IMG/VR virus record: IMGVR_UViG_3300042866_002182 | Coordinates: 1-27,063 of that record | Strand: one strand, 5' to 3' | Source: a virus | DNA: 27,063 nt | Shown: piece after piece, positions 21,534 through 27,063 of the stretch | Layout of the letters: each line of letters begins with the position of its first letter | Position numbering within the stretch: position 1 is the stretch's first letter | Program-made: the position numbers and the translations under genes | Notes under the pieces: generated by a model | Seen by the model: only the letters and a program-made list of their open reading frames with translations | What the model was told of the DNA's origin: nothing | Databases searched by the model: none

Positions 21534-22314
21534 TAGTAATTTCTTCCCTTAGCGAGGGATCAATGCCCCTAGCAGTTTGATATCGAGTGAGGCCGCCAGG
21601 TGTTGATATTTTTCCCGTTACTAAGCAGCGTACGCGCCTAGAATTAGTTTTTTTAGCCATATCGGAAAAATGCAGGGGATTCTTGGCCAATGTCACACGC
21701 GCTGATCGCCTAGCATGATTGCTAAAAAACTCAGGGTCTTTGCTTAGTTTAGTTTGATTAGCTTTTTCATATGCTTGTTTCCTCTTTTCTGGAGTCATGG
21801 CCTTTTTCATCGCCAAATACCTACTTTCTTTTTCTTCAGGGGATAACTTGGCCATCGCCGCTCGACCCCCTGCTTGTTTCTGCTCCCGGGTTTGACTAAG
21901 TGCCCCCTTTCTAGAAAACTCTGCTTTTTCTTCAGGGGATAACTTGGCCATCGCCGCTCGACCCCCTGCTTGTTTATGCTCCCGGGTTTCTTCTCTGGGG
22001 AGACCTTTCCATCTAATTATTCCGGGAATGGCTTTAACCCCCATCCACTTTCGCCAAAGAGATAAAATCTCCGCCTCAAGGTAAGATTTCTCCCAGCCCC
22101 AAATACAAGGGTGGTTACACTCCTCTGACTGCAAAACACCTTGAATAGCGTGGTGCTCTTTGAGCAGAAGAACGGTATTACTTCCCCCTAGGCATTTTGG
22201 GACAGGGTAATGACAAGACTCCCAATCCCCGTGGCAAGGATTACCAGGTTCCAGCCGGTTGTCAAAGTAATAGTCTTCGCACCACCTTACAAATTGCTCC
22301 TGAGTCGGCATCAT
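21526..22314 (-). CDS. HNH-like putative homing endonuclease with internal repeats
   Basis: I chose ATG 22314, preferring it to the TTG at 22329. The 262-aa product has an N-terminal part with Cys/His positions fitting an HNH-type nuclease (NPCHGDWESCHYPVPKCLGG, then LKEHHAIQG and CNHPCIW). The middle carries two copies of an HKQAGGRAAMAKLSPEEK repeat of the NUMOD/helical DNA-contact kind. The C-terminus has RCLVTGKISTPGGLTRYQ, reminiscent of end domains in cyanobacterial and phage endonucleases. It sits between kinase and topoisomerase genes, overlapping the latter by 8 nt. Free-standing homing endonucleases often sit like this and spread into intron-less relatives. Catalytic residues are not proven. 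Confidence 0.6.
   Translation of the reverse strand: MMPTQEQFVRWCEDYYFDNRLEPGNPCHGDWESCHYPVPKCLGGSNTVLLLKEHHAIQGVLQSEECNHPCIWGWEKSYLEAEILSLWRKWMGVKAIPGIIRWKGLPREETREHKQAGGRAAMAKLSPEEKAEFSRKGALSQTREQKQAGGRAAMAKLSPEEKESRYLAMKKAMTPEKRKQAYEKANQTKLSKDPEFFSNHARRSARVTLAKNPLHFSDMAKKTNSRRVRCLVTGKISTPGGLTRYQTARGIDPSLREEITND
21828..21989 (-). repeat. 66-bp direct repeat inside the HNH-like gene
   Basis: Positions 21828-21893 and 21924-21989 are identical except one base (C at 21880, A at 21976), at 96-bp spacing. They encode the two AGGRAAMAKLSPEEK peptide copies. Near-perfect DNA identity shows a recent duplication or conversion, unlike older diverged protein repeats. Confidence 0.9.
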
Positions 22315-22325
22315 TTTAGCATTAG

Positions 22326-22886
22326 TCAAGGTAAAAAATCCAGATAGTCAAGGATCGTTTCCTTGGCTTCCGATGCTTTTACCCGAACAGGAGTAAAACT
22401 TTTGCCGTACTCAGTTGAAAACGAATTAAGATACTCCTCAAGGTGCCCATCCAAACGTAAAGCGTCTTCTTCAGATTCATATCTGCCTTGGGGGTCATAC
22501 GGGAAATCCCTACTAAGAAGAAAATTCAAATGCACCACACCGTCATTAGTAGAGTGGTTTACAAACCCCTTGGCCGCCTCATCGACGTAACTGGATATCA
22601 CACCGTGATAATAGGTGGCATAAAACCCGGCAAGCAATACCGGGGAGTCAGTGACAATGTACCTCACGGTGCCATACAGGAAAGACTCATAATGGGATTG
22701 TTTACCTAGTAGGTACAATTGGTCGTACTTCCCGATTTTCCTCTTTGTGTAAGCCCAGTGTTTGACATATTCGCGAACAAGTTCTGCGCTTTCGCCTTGT
22801 TTCTTGAGTTCGCTGTAAATGTCGGGCGCAGCAGTGGATTTACCCGTACCTGGGCCACCAAATAGATTAATTACGGTAGTTTGCAT
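22326..22886 (-). CDS. P-loop kinase-like ATPase (AAA_28/NadR-like)
   Basis: Starting at ATG 22886 (preferred over a TTG 30 nt upstream), the 186-aa protein shows a Walker A GGPGTGKST at residues 10-18. It also has a VREYVKHWAYTKRK segment and a Walker-B-like IVTDSPVLL near residue 90. A basic lid-like region (LLSRDFPYDPQGRYESEE) and LDGHLEEYL follow. This is the arrangement of AAA_28/NadR-type kinase-like proteins, frequent in phages, that phosphorylate nucleosides or nicotinamide riboside. The substrate cannot be told from sequence. A sigma70-like promoter lies directly upstream. Confidence 0.75.
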   Translation of the reverse strand: MQTTVINLFGGPGTGKSTAAPDIYSELKKQGESAELVREYVKHWAYTKRKIGKYDQLYLLGKQSHYESFLYGTVRYIVTDSPVLLAGFYATYYHGVISSYVDEAAKGFVNHSTNDGVVHLNFLLSRDFPYDPQGRYESEEDALRLDGHLEEYLNSFSTEYGKSFTPVRVKASEAKETILDYLDFLP

Positions 22887-22924
22887 GGCGAATGTGGTTT
22901 GTGAAGATGGTGTCAATCATGGAT

Positions 22925-22952
22925 ATTGTATCGTTTGGCGCCCCAAAGTCAA
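22925..22952 (-). promoter_or_regulatory. Sigma70-like promoter before the kinase gene
   Basis: The minus strand reads TTGACT (22952-22947), a 16-bp spacer, then TACAAT (22930-22925), close to the bacterial consensus. The spacer holds an inverted repeat TTTGG-GGCG-CCAAA that could be an operator. The predicted start near 22918 leaves about 32 nt before ATG 22886. It lies in a 97-nt gap after the zinc-ribbon gene. Confidence 0.5.
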
Positions 22953-22983
22953 TGGCTGTAGGTATGGATGTGGCTAGGGGGGG

Positions 22984-23181
22984 TTATTGTCGGCATGCGC
23001 CTACTTCCCTCAGGCAATCAGGACATTGCCACCCGGTAATCTTACCATTTTCTAAAACTCCTATCAACCGCGAATGAAAAGCCCCTGGCTCGCATGTGTG
23101 AGGCAAAAGCATTTCGCTTGCTATGAGATTTGTGCAACAATGGGGGCATTGCTTGCAGTGTAGAATGGTGGGATATGGCAT
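22984..23181 (-). CDS. Small zinc-ribbon protein
   Basis: This 65-aa protein has CKQCPHCC near the N-terminus, HTCEPGAFHS in the middle and CPDCLRE near the C-terminus. The paired CxxC motifs suggest one zinc ribbon. Such phage proteins often modulate transcription or translation, but no target is evident. It starts at ATG 23181 after a repeat-bearing gap and ends 97 nt before the kinase gene. Confidence 0.6.
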   Translation of the reverse strand: MPYPTILHCKQCPHCCTNLIASEMLLPHTCEPGAFHSRLIGVLENGKITGWQCPDCLREVGACRQ

Positions 23182-23190
23182 TAGGGTTAT

Positions 23191-23230
23191 TAGTGTAGAA
23201 TAGTGGGGGCTAGTATGGGCTAGTATGGGC
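23191..23230 (+). repeat. Decamer tandem array
   Basis: Four consecutive 10-bp units begin TAGT: TAGTGTAGAA, TAGTGGGGGC, TAGTATGGGC, TAGTATGGGC. The last two are perfect, and a related TATTTAGACC follows. The 10-bp period matches one DNA helical turn. It lies in the gap between metallophosphoesterase and zinc-ribbon genes and shares the GGGCTATTTA core with the repeat before the polymerase gene. Confidence 0.7.
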
Positions 23231-23252
23231 TATTTAGACCAACCCCTCAGCA

Positions 23253-23888
23253 TCAAACATCGATGTCAACGTATTCTAATTCACCTAGGCTAATAATCTC
23301 GACGCCGTTGTAAATTTTACGCGAAGACAGATGCCAATGGCCATGCACCCATAGGTCCGGCTTATGAATTTCAAGCATATTGTCGAAACACCTTCGGGTT
23401 ACAGACGGGATATCATACTTATGTATTCCTTTTTCATGGCAAATACGGGTTATGACCGAATCCGGGCACTCATGGGTGACGACGATTTTTGGTTTTATCA
23501 ACTCATAAGCATCCATTATATTGGACAATTCACCATAGGACAATTCCTCATCGTGCCACCAGTCGTAGTTTTCGGTCCGCCGATCTCTGTCAATGGAAAA
23601 AGCCCCGCCAACACAAAATATATCGTCGCGGCCAAAGGCAGACCCACCGTCTTTGATCCAGAAGGGGTGTCTCTTGCAAGCTCCGGGACTATCGTGGTTT
23701 CCACGAATGAAGAAGTGCTCCCCCTTGGCCATGTGGTCGTAGGGCGGGTTGCTATAGGGTTTGTTGGTACGAGGGTTGATGAATCCGACTCCAAAATCCC
23801 CAACTTGCAAGGAACGGTTGCACCCTTTAATGATGTCCTGAAATTTACTCCATTTCGCGTGGACATCTCCAATGAATCTAATTTGCAT
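23253..23888 (-). CDS. Calcineurin-like metallophosphoesterase
   Basis: This 211-aa protein shows the full metal-binding set: GDVH (residues 7-10), GDFG, GNHD (IRGNHDS), the VVTHE histidine and the final GHWH (VHGHWHLS). These bind two metal ions and hydrolyse phosphomono- or diesters. Such enzymes are common in phages, with proposed roles as protein or nucleotide phosphatases or nucleases; the substrate here is unknown. The gene overlaps the end of the preceding small gene by 11 nt and precedes a repeat-rich gap. Confidence 0.88.
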   Translation of the reverse strand: MQIRFIGDVHAKWSKFQDIIKGCNRSLQVGDFGVGFINPRTNKPYSNPPYDHMAKGEHFFIRGNHDSPGACKRHPFWIKDGGSAFGRDDIFCVGGAFSIDRDRRTENYDWWHDEELSYGELSNIMDAYELIKPKIVVTHECPDSVITRICHEKGIHKYDIPSVTRRCFDNMLEIHKPDLWVHGHWHLSSRKIYNGVEIISLGELEYVDIDV

Positions 23889-24087
23889 TTTGTTTTTTGG
23901 CGATTTTGTTAAATTGCTTCACGATAGACTCAGCTTGTGCGGGGCTGTCTACTTCACAGAGAACAATGTAGATACCCGCGAATAGGGACCTGGCTATCCC
24001 TGAGCCTTGGGTAGTATAGGTTGCTGTGCCGACTGTGAGTAAGCGGCAAAGAATAGGGCTAAGAATGGGGATTTGTGGTACTATCAT
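23878..24087 (-). CDS. Unknown small protein with hydrophobic segment
   Basis: I chose ATG 24087 over an upstream TTG at 24123. The 69-aa product begins MIVPQIPILSPILCRLLTVG and has a second hydrophobic stretch (RSLFAGIYIVLCEV), ending in a basic helix (IVKQFNKIAKKQNAN). The pattern looks like a small alpha/beta domain rather than a clear membrane protein. No family is recognised. It overlaps the metallophosphoesterase start by 11 nt. Confidence 0.45.
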   Translation of the reverse strand: MIVPQIPILSPILCRLLTVGTATYTTQGSGIARSLFAGIYIVLCEVDSPAQAESIVKQFNKIAKKQNAN

Positions 24088-24119
24088 AGTTTTTGTAGGT
24101 GGGTAGGGTTGCCCCCAAA

Positions 24120-24440
24120 TCAAACGGACTCATAAGATACGACAGTTTTTTCTTTCATCTTGAAGAAGACATAAGAGTTACCACAATCTGACCAAGACAT
24201 TTCTTCACTGAAAACATCACAAACTCCCCGGATGCCAAGTAGACCACCCTGCACCTGAATAACAGAAGTTGAAAGGGCATACCATCTGTGCCTATCGTAG
24301 TCCAGGTTATCCTCCAAAATGGTGAACCCATCACTGAAGTACTCTTCATAGAGATCATATGGTAAGTCATCTTCCCAACAACCCGCTTGGTTTAGGTTTA
24401 GCGATTGGAGTTTGTCAAGCATTTCGTCAAATTTGTTCAT
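24120..24440 (-). CDS. Unknown 106-aa protein
   Basis: The product is an acidic, aromatic-rich protein (DDLPYDLYEEYFSDGFTI) with a beta-rich second half (VIQVQGGLLGIRGVCDV, YVFFKMKEKTVVSYES). No domain is recognised. It starts at ATG 24440, about 58 nt downstream of a TATAAATA box. It ends 32 nt before the next likely start. Composition and frame support a real gene; function is unknown. Confidence 0.55.
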   Translation of the reverse strand: MNKFDEMLDKLQSLNLNQAGCWEDDLPYDLYEEYFSDGFTILEDNLDYDRHRWYALSTSVIQVQGGLLGIRGVCDVFSEEMSWSDCGNSYVFFKMKEKTVVSYESV

Positions 24441-24497
24441 TTTAGGTTGGGTTTGGTTTGGATTGAGGTAATTCTCAAGGTTGTCTCCAGAAGCTTG

Positions 24498-24505
24498 TAT
24501 TTATA
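24498..24505 (-). promoter_or_regulatory. T4-late-like TATAAATA box
   Basis: An exact TATAAATA is seen on the minus strand just after the DUF1517 stop codon, 58 nt before the next ATG. In T4 and T4-like cyanophages this octamer is the late promoter. It is a short motif in AT-rich sequence, and no gp55 or gp33 homologue is visible in the window, so chance is possible. Confidence 0.35.
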
Positions 24506-24510
24506 ATAGG

Positions 24511-25623
24511 TTACCCCAAGACGTTCAAATCGGGATACAAACTCAAAAGCTCCTCCTTCGAAAGAACATCATACTCATCTTCCGGTTGCCAGATAATCTC
24601 AAGGGCGACTAGGTCATCAGGTGTGATAGATCCTAGGGCTACCAGATTTGACTTTAGGCCCTCATGTGAGTCAGATGGCCTTAGGTTAAGATCCCCGTTC
24701 GTAACTACCAGGACATTCACAAGGATGTATTCGTTGTCTTGGGTTTTTTCGTGAGCCTTTTCCTTACTCTTTGAGAGACGACCGTCAACGTTCGTCAAAG
24801 TTTCTTCCGACGCTCGGGAACGCTCTTCCATGGAGAACTGGTTAAAGAGATCTTCCGCATTGTCAATGGACTCCCTGTTCTTATCACTCCAAGCGTAGAT
24901 GACCTTATCAGGGTGCCGGAGAAGAGCAAGGGTTGTTTCTTGTAGGATCTTGGCAAGGCCGTATGAACTGTCGGTATCTCCTTGTTCGGCCATCCGAATT
25001 AGGTCAGATTGAATGTCTTTGGCTGACGCAAGTAGGGCCACTCGTTGACGCACTACTGTGAGTTTCTTATACTTTTCCTTTTGGGTGCTTAACCACGGGC
25101 CTACAAAGTCTTCCCACCCTCCGCACAAAAGAATGCCTGCAATAATTACCACACCCATTGAAGCAAGCAGAGTCAAAAGAACCACCGGATTGGCAGGTTG
25201 TTGACTGACTGTGGTCACCCGCGAAGGCAAGGAGTATGGGATAGCCGGTGCAACATTTGGAGTCAAGTCAGGCATGACGATGATGTTAGTGCTCGAATGA
25301 CTTGGGGGGTTGTAAGAGGGTCTGGGGACAGGTGAAGGAGTGTATGTTCTCGGTGCAGAGTAACTATGGCTGGGACGGCTGATACTTGGGGAGCTGGGGC
25401 GACTATAGCTAGGGGAAGGGCTACGACGGCTGTAGCTCGGGGTGCTAGGACGACTATAGCTCGGCCTACTATAGCTCGGGGAGCTTGAGCGGCTGCGAAA
25501 GCTACTACCGCCGATGCGACCAGCAGATGCAGCAAAAGCGGGGGACGCCGTCAATAGCATCGCAACCGTGAGCGTCAGAATTATTGTCTTGAGTGATTTG
25601 GTGTTCATGGGTTTCATTTTCAT
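24511..25623 (-). CDS. DUF1517 membrane protein (cyanobacterial/chloroplast family)
   Basis: This 370-aa protein has a signal peptide with cleavage likely after AFA (residue 31). A Ser/Pro/Tyr/Arg-rich region with SYSRPS repeats follows (about 36-115), with one membrane helix near 146-168 (VVLLTLLASMGVVIIAGILL). The C-terminal domain matches DUF1517 strongly: ALLASAKDIQSDLIRMAE, ETTLALLRHPDKVIYAW, MEERSRASEETLTNV, EYILVNVLVVTNGDL, LVALEIIWQPEDEYDVLS and a terminal YPDLNVLG. The family is found in cyanobacteria and plastids and has no settled function. A full-length copy in a phage is most simply a host-acquired gene. It follows a second small membrane protein. Start ATG 25623; two more in-frame ATGs lie within 18 nt. 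Confidence 0.88.
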   Translation of the reverse strand: MKMKPMNTKSLKTIILTLTVAMLLTASPAFAASAGRIGGSSFRSRSSSPSYSRPSYSRPSTPSYSRRSPSPSYSRPSSPSISRPSHSYSAPRTYTPSPVPRPSYNPPSHSSTNIIVMPDLTPNVAPAIPYSLPSRVTTVSQQPANPVVLLTLLASMGVVIIAGILLCGGWEDFVGPWLSTQKEKYKKLTVVRQRVALLASAKDIQSDLIRMAEQGDTDSSYGLAKILQETTLALLRHPDKVIYAWSDKNRESIDNAEDLFNQFSMEERSRASEETLTNVDGRLSKSKEKAHEKTQDNEYILVNVLVVTNGDLNLRPSDSHEGLKSNLVALGSITPDDLVALEIIWQPEDEYDVLSKEELLSLYPDLNVLG

Positions 25624-25626
25624 GTA

Positions 25627-25713
25627 CTAATGGTAACGGTTCTGCAACGCAGAAACAAGGGGAGAAGCCGAAGGCTTCCGTTCGGTTAACCGACCTTGGG
25701 TTTCATCAATCAC
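25627..25713 (-). CDS. Possible 28-codon ORF before the DUF1517 gene
   Basis: From GTG 25713 a frame reads 28 codons to TAG, three bases before the DUF1517 ATG. It contains ETQGRLTERKPSASPLVSAL, which looks like coding sequence. It begins just after the stop of the upstream membrane-protein gene in a different frame. It may be a tiny translated gene coupling the two, or the shifted C-terminus of the upstream gene. Confidence 0.35.
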   Translation of the reverse strand: MIDETQGRLTERKPSASPLVSALQNRYH

Positions 25714-25717
25714 GGCA

Positions 25718-26170
25718 TTAATCACTTCCACAATCAAAGCCGCCAAAGTCGTGACCACCGCAATCATGACCCCCGTAGTCATGGCTGCTTCCATAGTCAT
25801 GGCACCCGGAGTTATAACTGCTGTGGCTACTATAACTAATGAAAGTATCATCGTCTACGTCTCTTGAGTAACGTTCAGTTGTAGCCCTTCTTCTTGTTTG
25901 TGATTTATTTCCTATCTCGGATCTCGGGCCACCTGCTTGGTGTTTAGATATGAAATTGACAGCGGCTTCTTCGCCGAACGAGGTACGAATGCGACTAAGG
26001 AGTATTGGATCTATAGGACCTTTGAAACCTTGATACAGGGCTGAGGGTTCAGGTTTCTCGGCAGTATCCTCTTTGCGTTTGACTTTGGGGGCTTTTTGAG
26101 TTAAGCTCATGCTTGCGGTTAATGCCGTAGTGATTAGGAGAATGGCTATGACTGGTAAAAGAAAGGTCAT
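25718..26170 (-). CDS. Small membrane-anchored protein with His/Cys/Gly-rich tail
   Basis: This 150-aa protein starts with a hydrophobic helix (FLLPVIAILLITTALTA) serving as a signal or anchor. A basic linker and a short conserved-looking segment follow (IDPILLSRIRTSFGEEAAVN). The tail (about 105-150) holds repeats of H-D-x-G-G with two Cys, for example HDYGGHDCGGHDFGG. The tail could bind metal. It is unassigned to a family. It precedes the DUF1517 gene, and the two may act together at the host membrane. Confidence 0.6.
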   Translation of the reverse strand: MTFLLPVIAILLITTALTASMSLTQKAPKVKRKEDTAEKPEPSALYQGFKGPIDPILLSRIRTSFGEEAAVNFISKHQAGGPRSEIGNKSQTRRRATTERYSRDVDDDTFISYSSHSSYNSGCHDYGSSHDYGGHDCGGHDFGGFDCGSD

Positions 26171-26201
26171 TTGTGGGTTGGTTGTAGAGGGTGGTGTGGG
26201 C

Positions 26202-26248
26202 CGGGTATCGCCTGCGGCGCCCGTCCCTGGTCGGGGGCTTACGCCCCC
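26202..26248. other. Two GC-rich hairpins in a 111-nt gap
   Basis: The first is CGGG(TAT)CGCC-TGC-GGCGCCCG (26202-26223) and the second GGGGGC-TTAC-GCCCCC (26233-26248). Read on the minus strand, the second has a GTAA tetraloop like the hairpin at 1155-1170. On the plus strand ATTTTT lies 8 nt beyond it, but no plus-strand gene needs a terminator. On the minus strand no U tract follows. They probably separate transcripts or protect mRNA ends. Confidence 0.5.
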
Positions 26249-26281
26249 TCCCGAAATTTTTAGGGGGCTGTCATTAGATGG

Positions 26282-26590
26282 CTACCCAGCCAGCCAGCAC
26301 TCTTTGGCGTTTTCGAGGATGACGGCACCAGTATTCACAGCATGGGGCCATAAATCTATGGGCAAGTGATAGGTTATTTGTATTGGGACTCCTCTACTCC
26401 CCAAGTCCATCCCTGCAATAAACCAGTTTGGGTCACCAAAGGGGATCTCCCCGTCATGGTGTCTCAGGCTGATCCAACTTCTTTGGGGGTTGGAACGCAT
26501 CAGTGCCAAAAACAAAGCGTGCCGGTGCTCGTAGAGTTCGGCAAAAGTATGGTAGCCATCTGATTGGAGTTGGGTGCTTTCGTGTGTCAT
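26282..26590 (-). CDS. Conserved phage protein of unknown function (HHDG...TYHLP type)
   Basis: This 102-aa protein carries the ordered motifs FAELYEHRHALFLALM, SWISLRHHDG, NWFIAGMDLG and ITYHLPIDLW. I recognise these from a family widespread in phages of many hosts; its function is not established. Many members end in a WDGHT-like motif, which is absent here; the product ends ENAKECWLAG. ATG start at 26590 follows a 20-nt gap. Confidence 0.65.
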   Translation of the reverse strand: MTHESTQLQSDGYHTFAELYEHRHALFLALMRSNPQRSWISLRHHDGEIPFGDPNWFIAGMDLGSRGVPIQITYHLPIDLWPHAVNTGAVILENAKECWLAG

Positions 26591-26610
26591 GGTACTGCTG
26601 TAGTTTAAAT

Positions 26611-26934
26611 TTAAAGGAGGTTCCCCCTAAGGTATGCGATTGGTAGGGTAACTAAGCGATTTTGTAACTTCCCAAGGACAGAACATTCCCTAGTTACAAT
26701 TGCTTCTATTGCCATCCAGTTGTTGCATTCGATGGTCCACCCATTCATACCCTCAATCGGTACTGAAACCTTGAAAAACCATTCGGTCATGAACGGTGTG
26801 ATGTCCTCGGGTTCAGCAGCATCCGCAGTGATTACGGCTACCTGGCGCCCAGTTTCGTTGTCATACACGACTATACGGGCTTTGTAGGGGGTGTTTAAAA
26901 CAAGTTTTGCTGTTACCTTGCAGTTCTTAACCAT
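26611..26934 (-). CDS. Unknown 107-aa protein
   Basis: The sequence alternates strands and turns (AKLVLNTPYKARIVVYDNET, QVAVITADA, FKVSVPIEGMNGWTIEC) and looks like an all-beta or alpha/beta domain; the C-terminus is more hydrophobic (LVTLPIAYLRG). No family is recognised. ATG 26934 overlaps the end of the preceding partial gene (AATGGTTAA), which supports this start and coupled translation. Confidence 0.55.
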   Translation of the reverse strand: MVKNCKVTAKLVLNTPYKARIVVYDNETGRQVAVITADAAEPEDITPFMTEWFFKVSVPIEGMNGWTIECNNWMAIEAIVTRECSVLGKLQNRLVTLPIAYLRGNLL

Positions 26935-27063
26935 TGGTTAACCCCTTGGCGTCGTCATACAAAGCAATGCCCCACCTCAGAGCCCAACAACACCATAGGA
27001 AATGATAGGTGTATTCCGTGCAGTCGTATTCATAAAAGTCCTGGAACAAGTGAGGGTGGGCAC
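26927..27063 (-). CDS. 3' end of an unknown gene, cut by the window edge
   Basis: From the right edge a frame is open for 44 codons to TAA at 26929-26927. It includes HLFQDFYEYDCTEYTYHF and WALRWGIALYDDAKGL. The aromatic- and Cys-rich sequence looks like real protein, and the stop overlaps the next ATG by a few bases, as elsewhere in this window. The start lies outside the window. No family is recognised. Confidence 0.55.
   Translation of the reverse strand, partial: AHPHLFQDFYEYDCTEYTYHFLWCCWALRWGIALYDDAKGLTNG

Noticed and set aside
25627-25851. A 74-aa hydrophobic protein overlapping the small membrane-protein gene
   Set aside because: Its first half is the shifted reading of the HDYGG-repeat DNA; only the last 28 codons look coding and were listed separately.
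26233-26262. Plus-strand intrinsic terminator (GGGGGC hairpin then ATTTTT)
   Set aside because: No gene on the plus strand leads into it and the T run is eight bases beyond the stem.
1-27063. tRNA genes, CRISPR arrays, insertion sequences or an integrase
   Set aside because: No cloverleaf, repeat-spacer array, transposase or recombinase motif was found; the only long gene-poor stretch (1-599) is explained by introns, a leader and a terminator.

Overview
The window is part of the genome of a contractile-tailed (myovirus-like) phage that most likely infects a freshwater or filamentous cyanobacterium. Every convincing gene lies on the minus strand, so the map reads from high to low coordinates. 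The structural genes are of the Mu/DUF935 type: portal, Mu gpI-like protease, MuF-like minor head protein, gp25-like baseplate protein, tail sheath and Mu gpG-like virion morphogenesis protein. The cyanobacterial assignment rests on a full-length DUF1517 protein, a family of cyanobacteria and chloroplasts, and on a Gly/Thr-rich GGTGYTNG-type module in the sheath of a kind I associate with cyanophage virion proteins.

Layout in transcription order. (1) 27063-22984: small accessory genes. These are a partial gene at the edge, several unknown proteins, a membrane pair (a small anchored His/Cys/Gly-rich protein and the DUF1517 protein), a metallophosphoesterase and a zinc-ribbon protein. (2) 22886-13554: DNA metabolism. 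It holds a P-loop kinase-like ATPase, an HNH-like homing endonuclease candidate, a type IIA topoisomerase A subunit, a beta-class DNA methyltransferase, three unknown proteins and a 981-aa family A DNA polymerase. This polymerase closely resembles mitochondrial DNA polymerase gamma along its whole length. (3) 13512-6329: tail genes. These include two small proteins, a tail-assembly chaperone pair joined by a -1 programmed frameshift (CCCAAAA), a virion morphogenesis protein, a LysM-like protein, a 1300-aa sheath, a ribbon-helix-helix-like small protein and a gp25-like baseplate protein. (4) 6252-600: head genes, namely portal, protease-scaffold fusion, MuF-like protein and a candidate capsid decoration protein, closed by an intrinsic terminator. 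(5) 551-1: a structured leader and a gene, probably the major capsid protein by position, that is interrupted after 12 codons by a group I intron. A second group I intron follows almost directly and runs off the left edge. The exon between them is very short, at most about 26 nt and possibly 5 nt.

Most genes are tightly packed or overlap by a few bases, so long polycistronic mRNAs are likely. Candidate control points are a sigma70-like promoter before the kinase gene, a T4-late-like TATAAATA box, two short tandem-repeat arrays in intergenic gaps and several GNRA-capped hairpins. The most notable items are the polymerase-gamma-like replicative polymerase, the tandem group I introns around a micro-exon, the frameshifted tail chaperone (which corrects a false start at 12568) and the phage-borne DUF1517 gene. 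I saw no tRNA, CRISPR array, integrase or insertion sequence.
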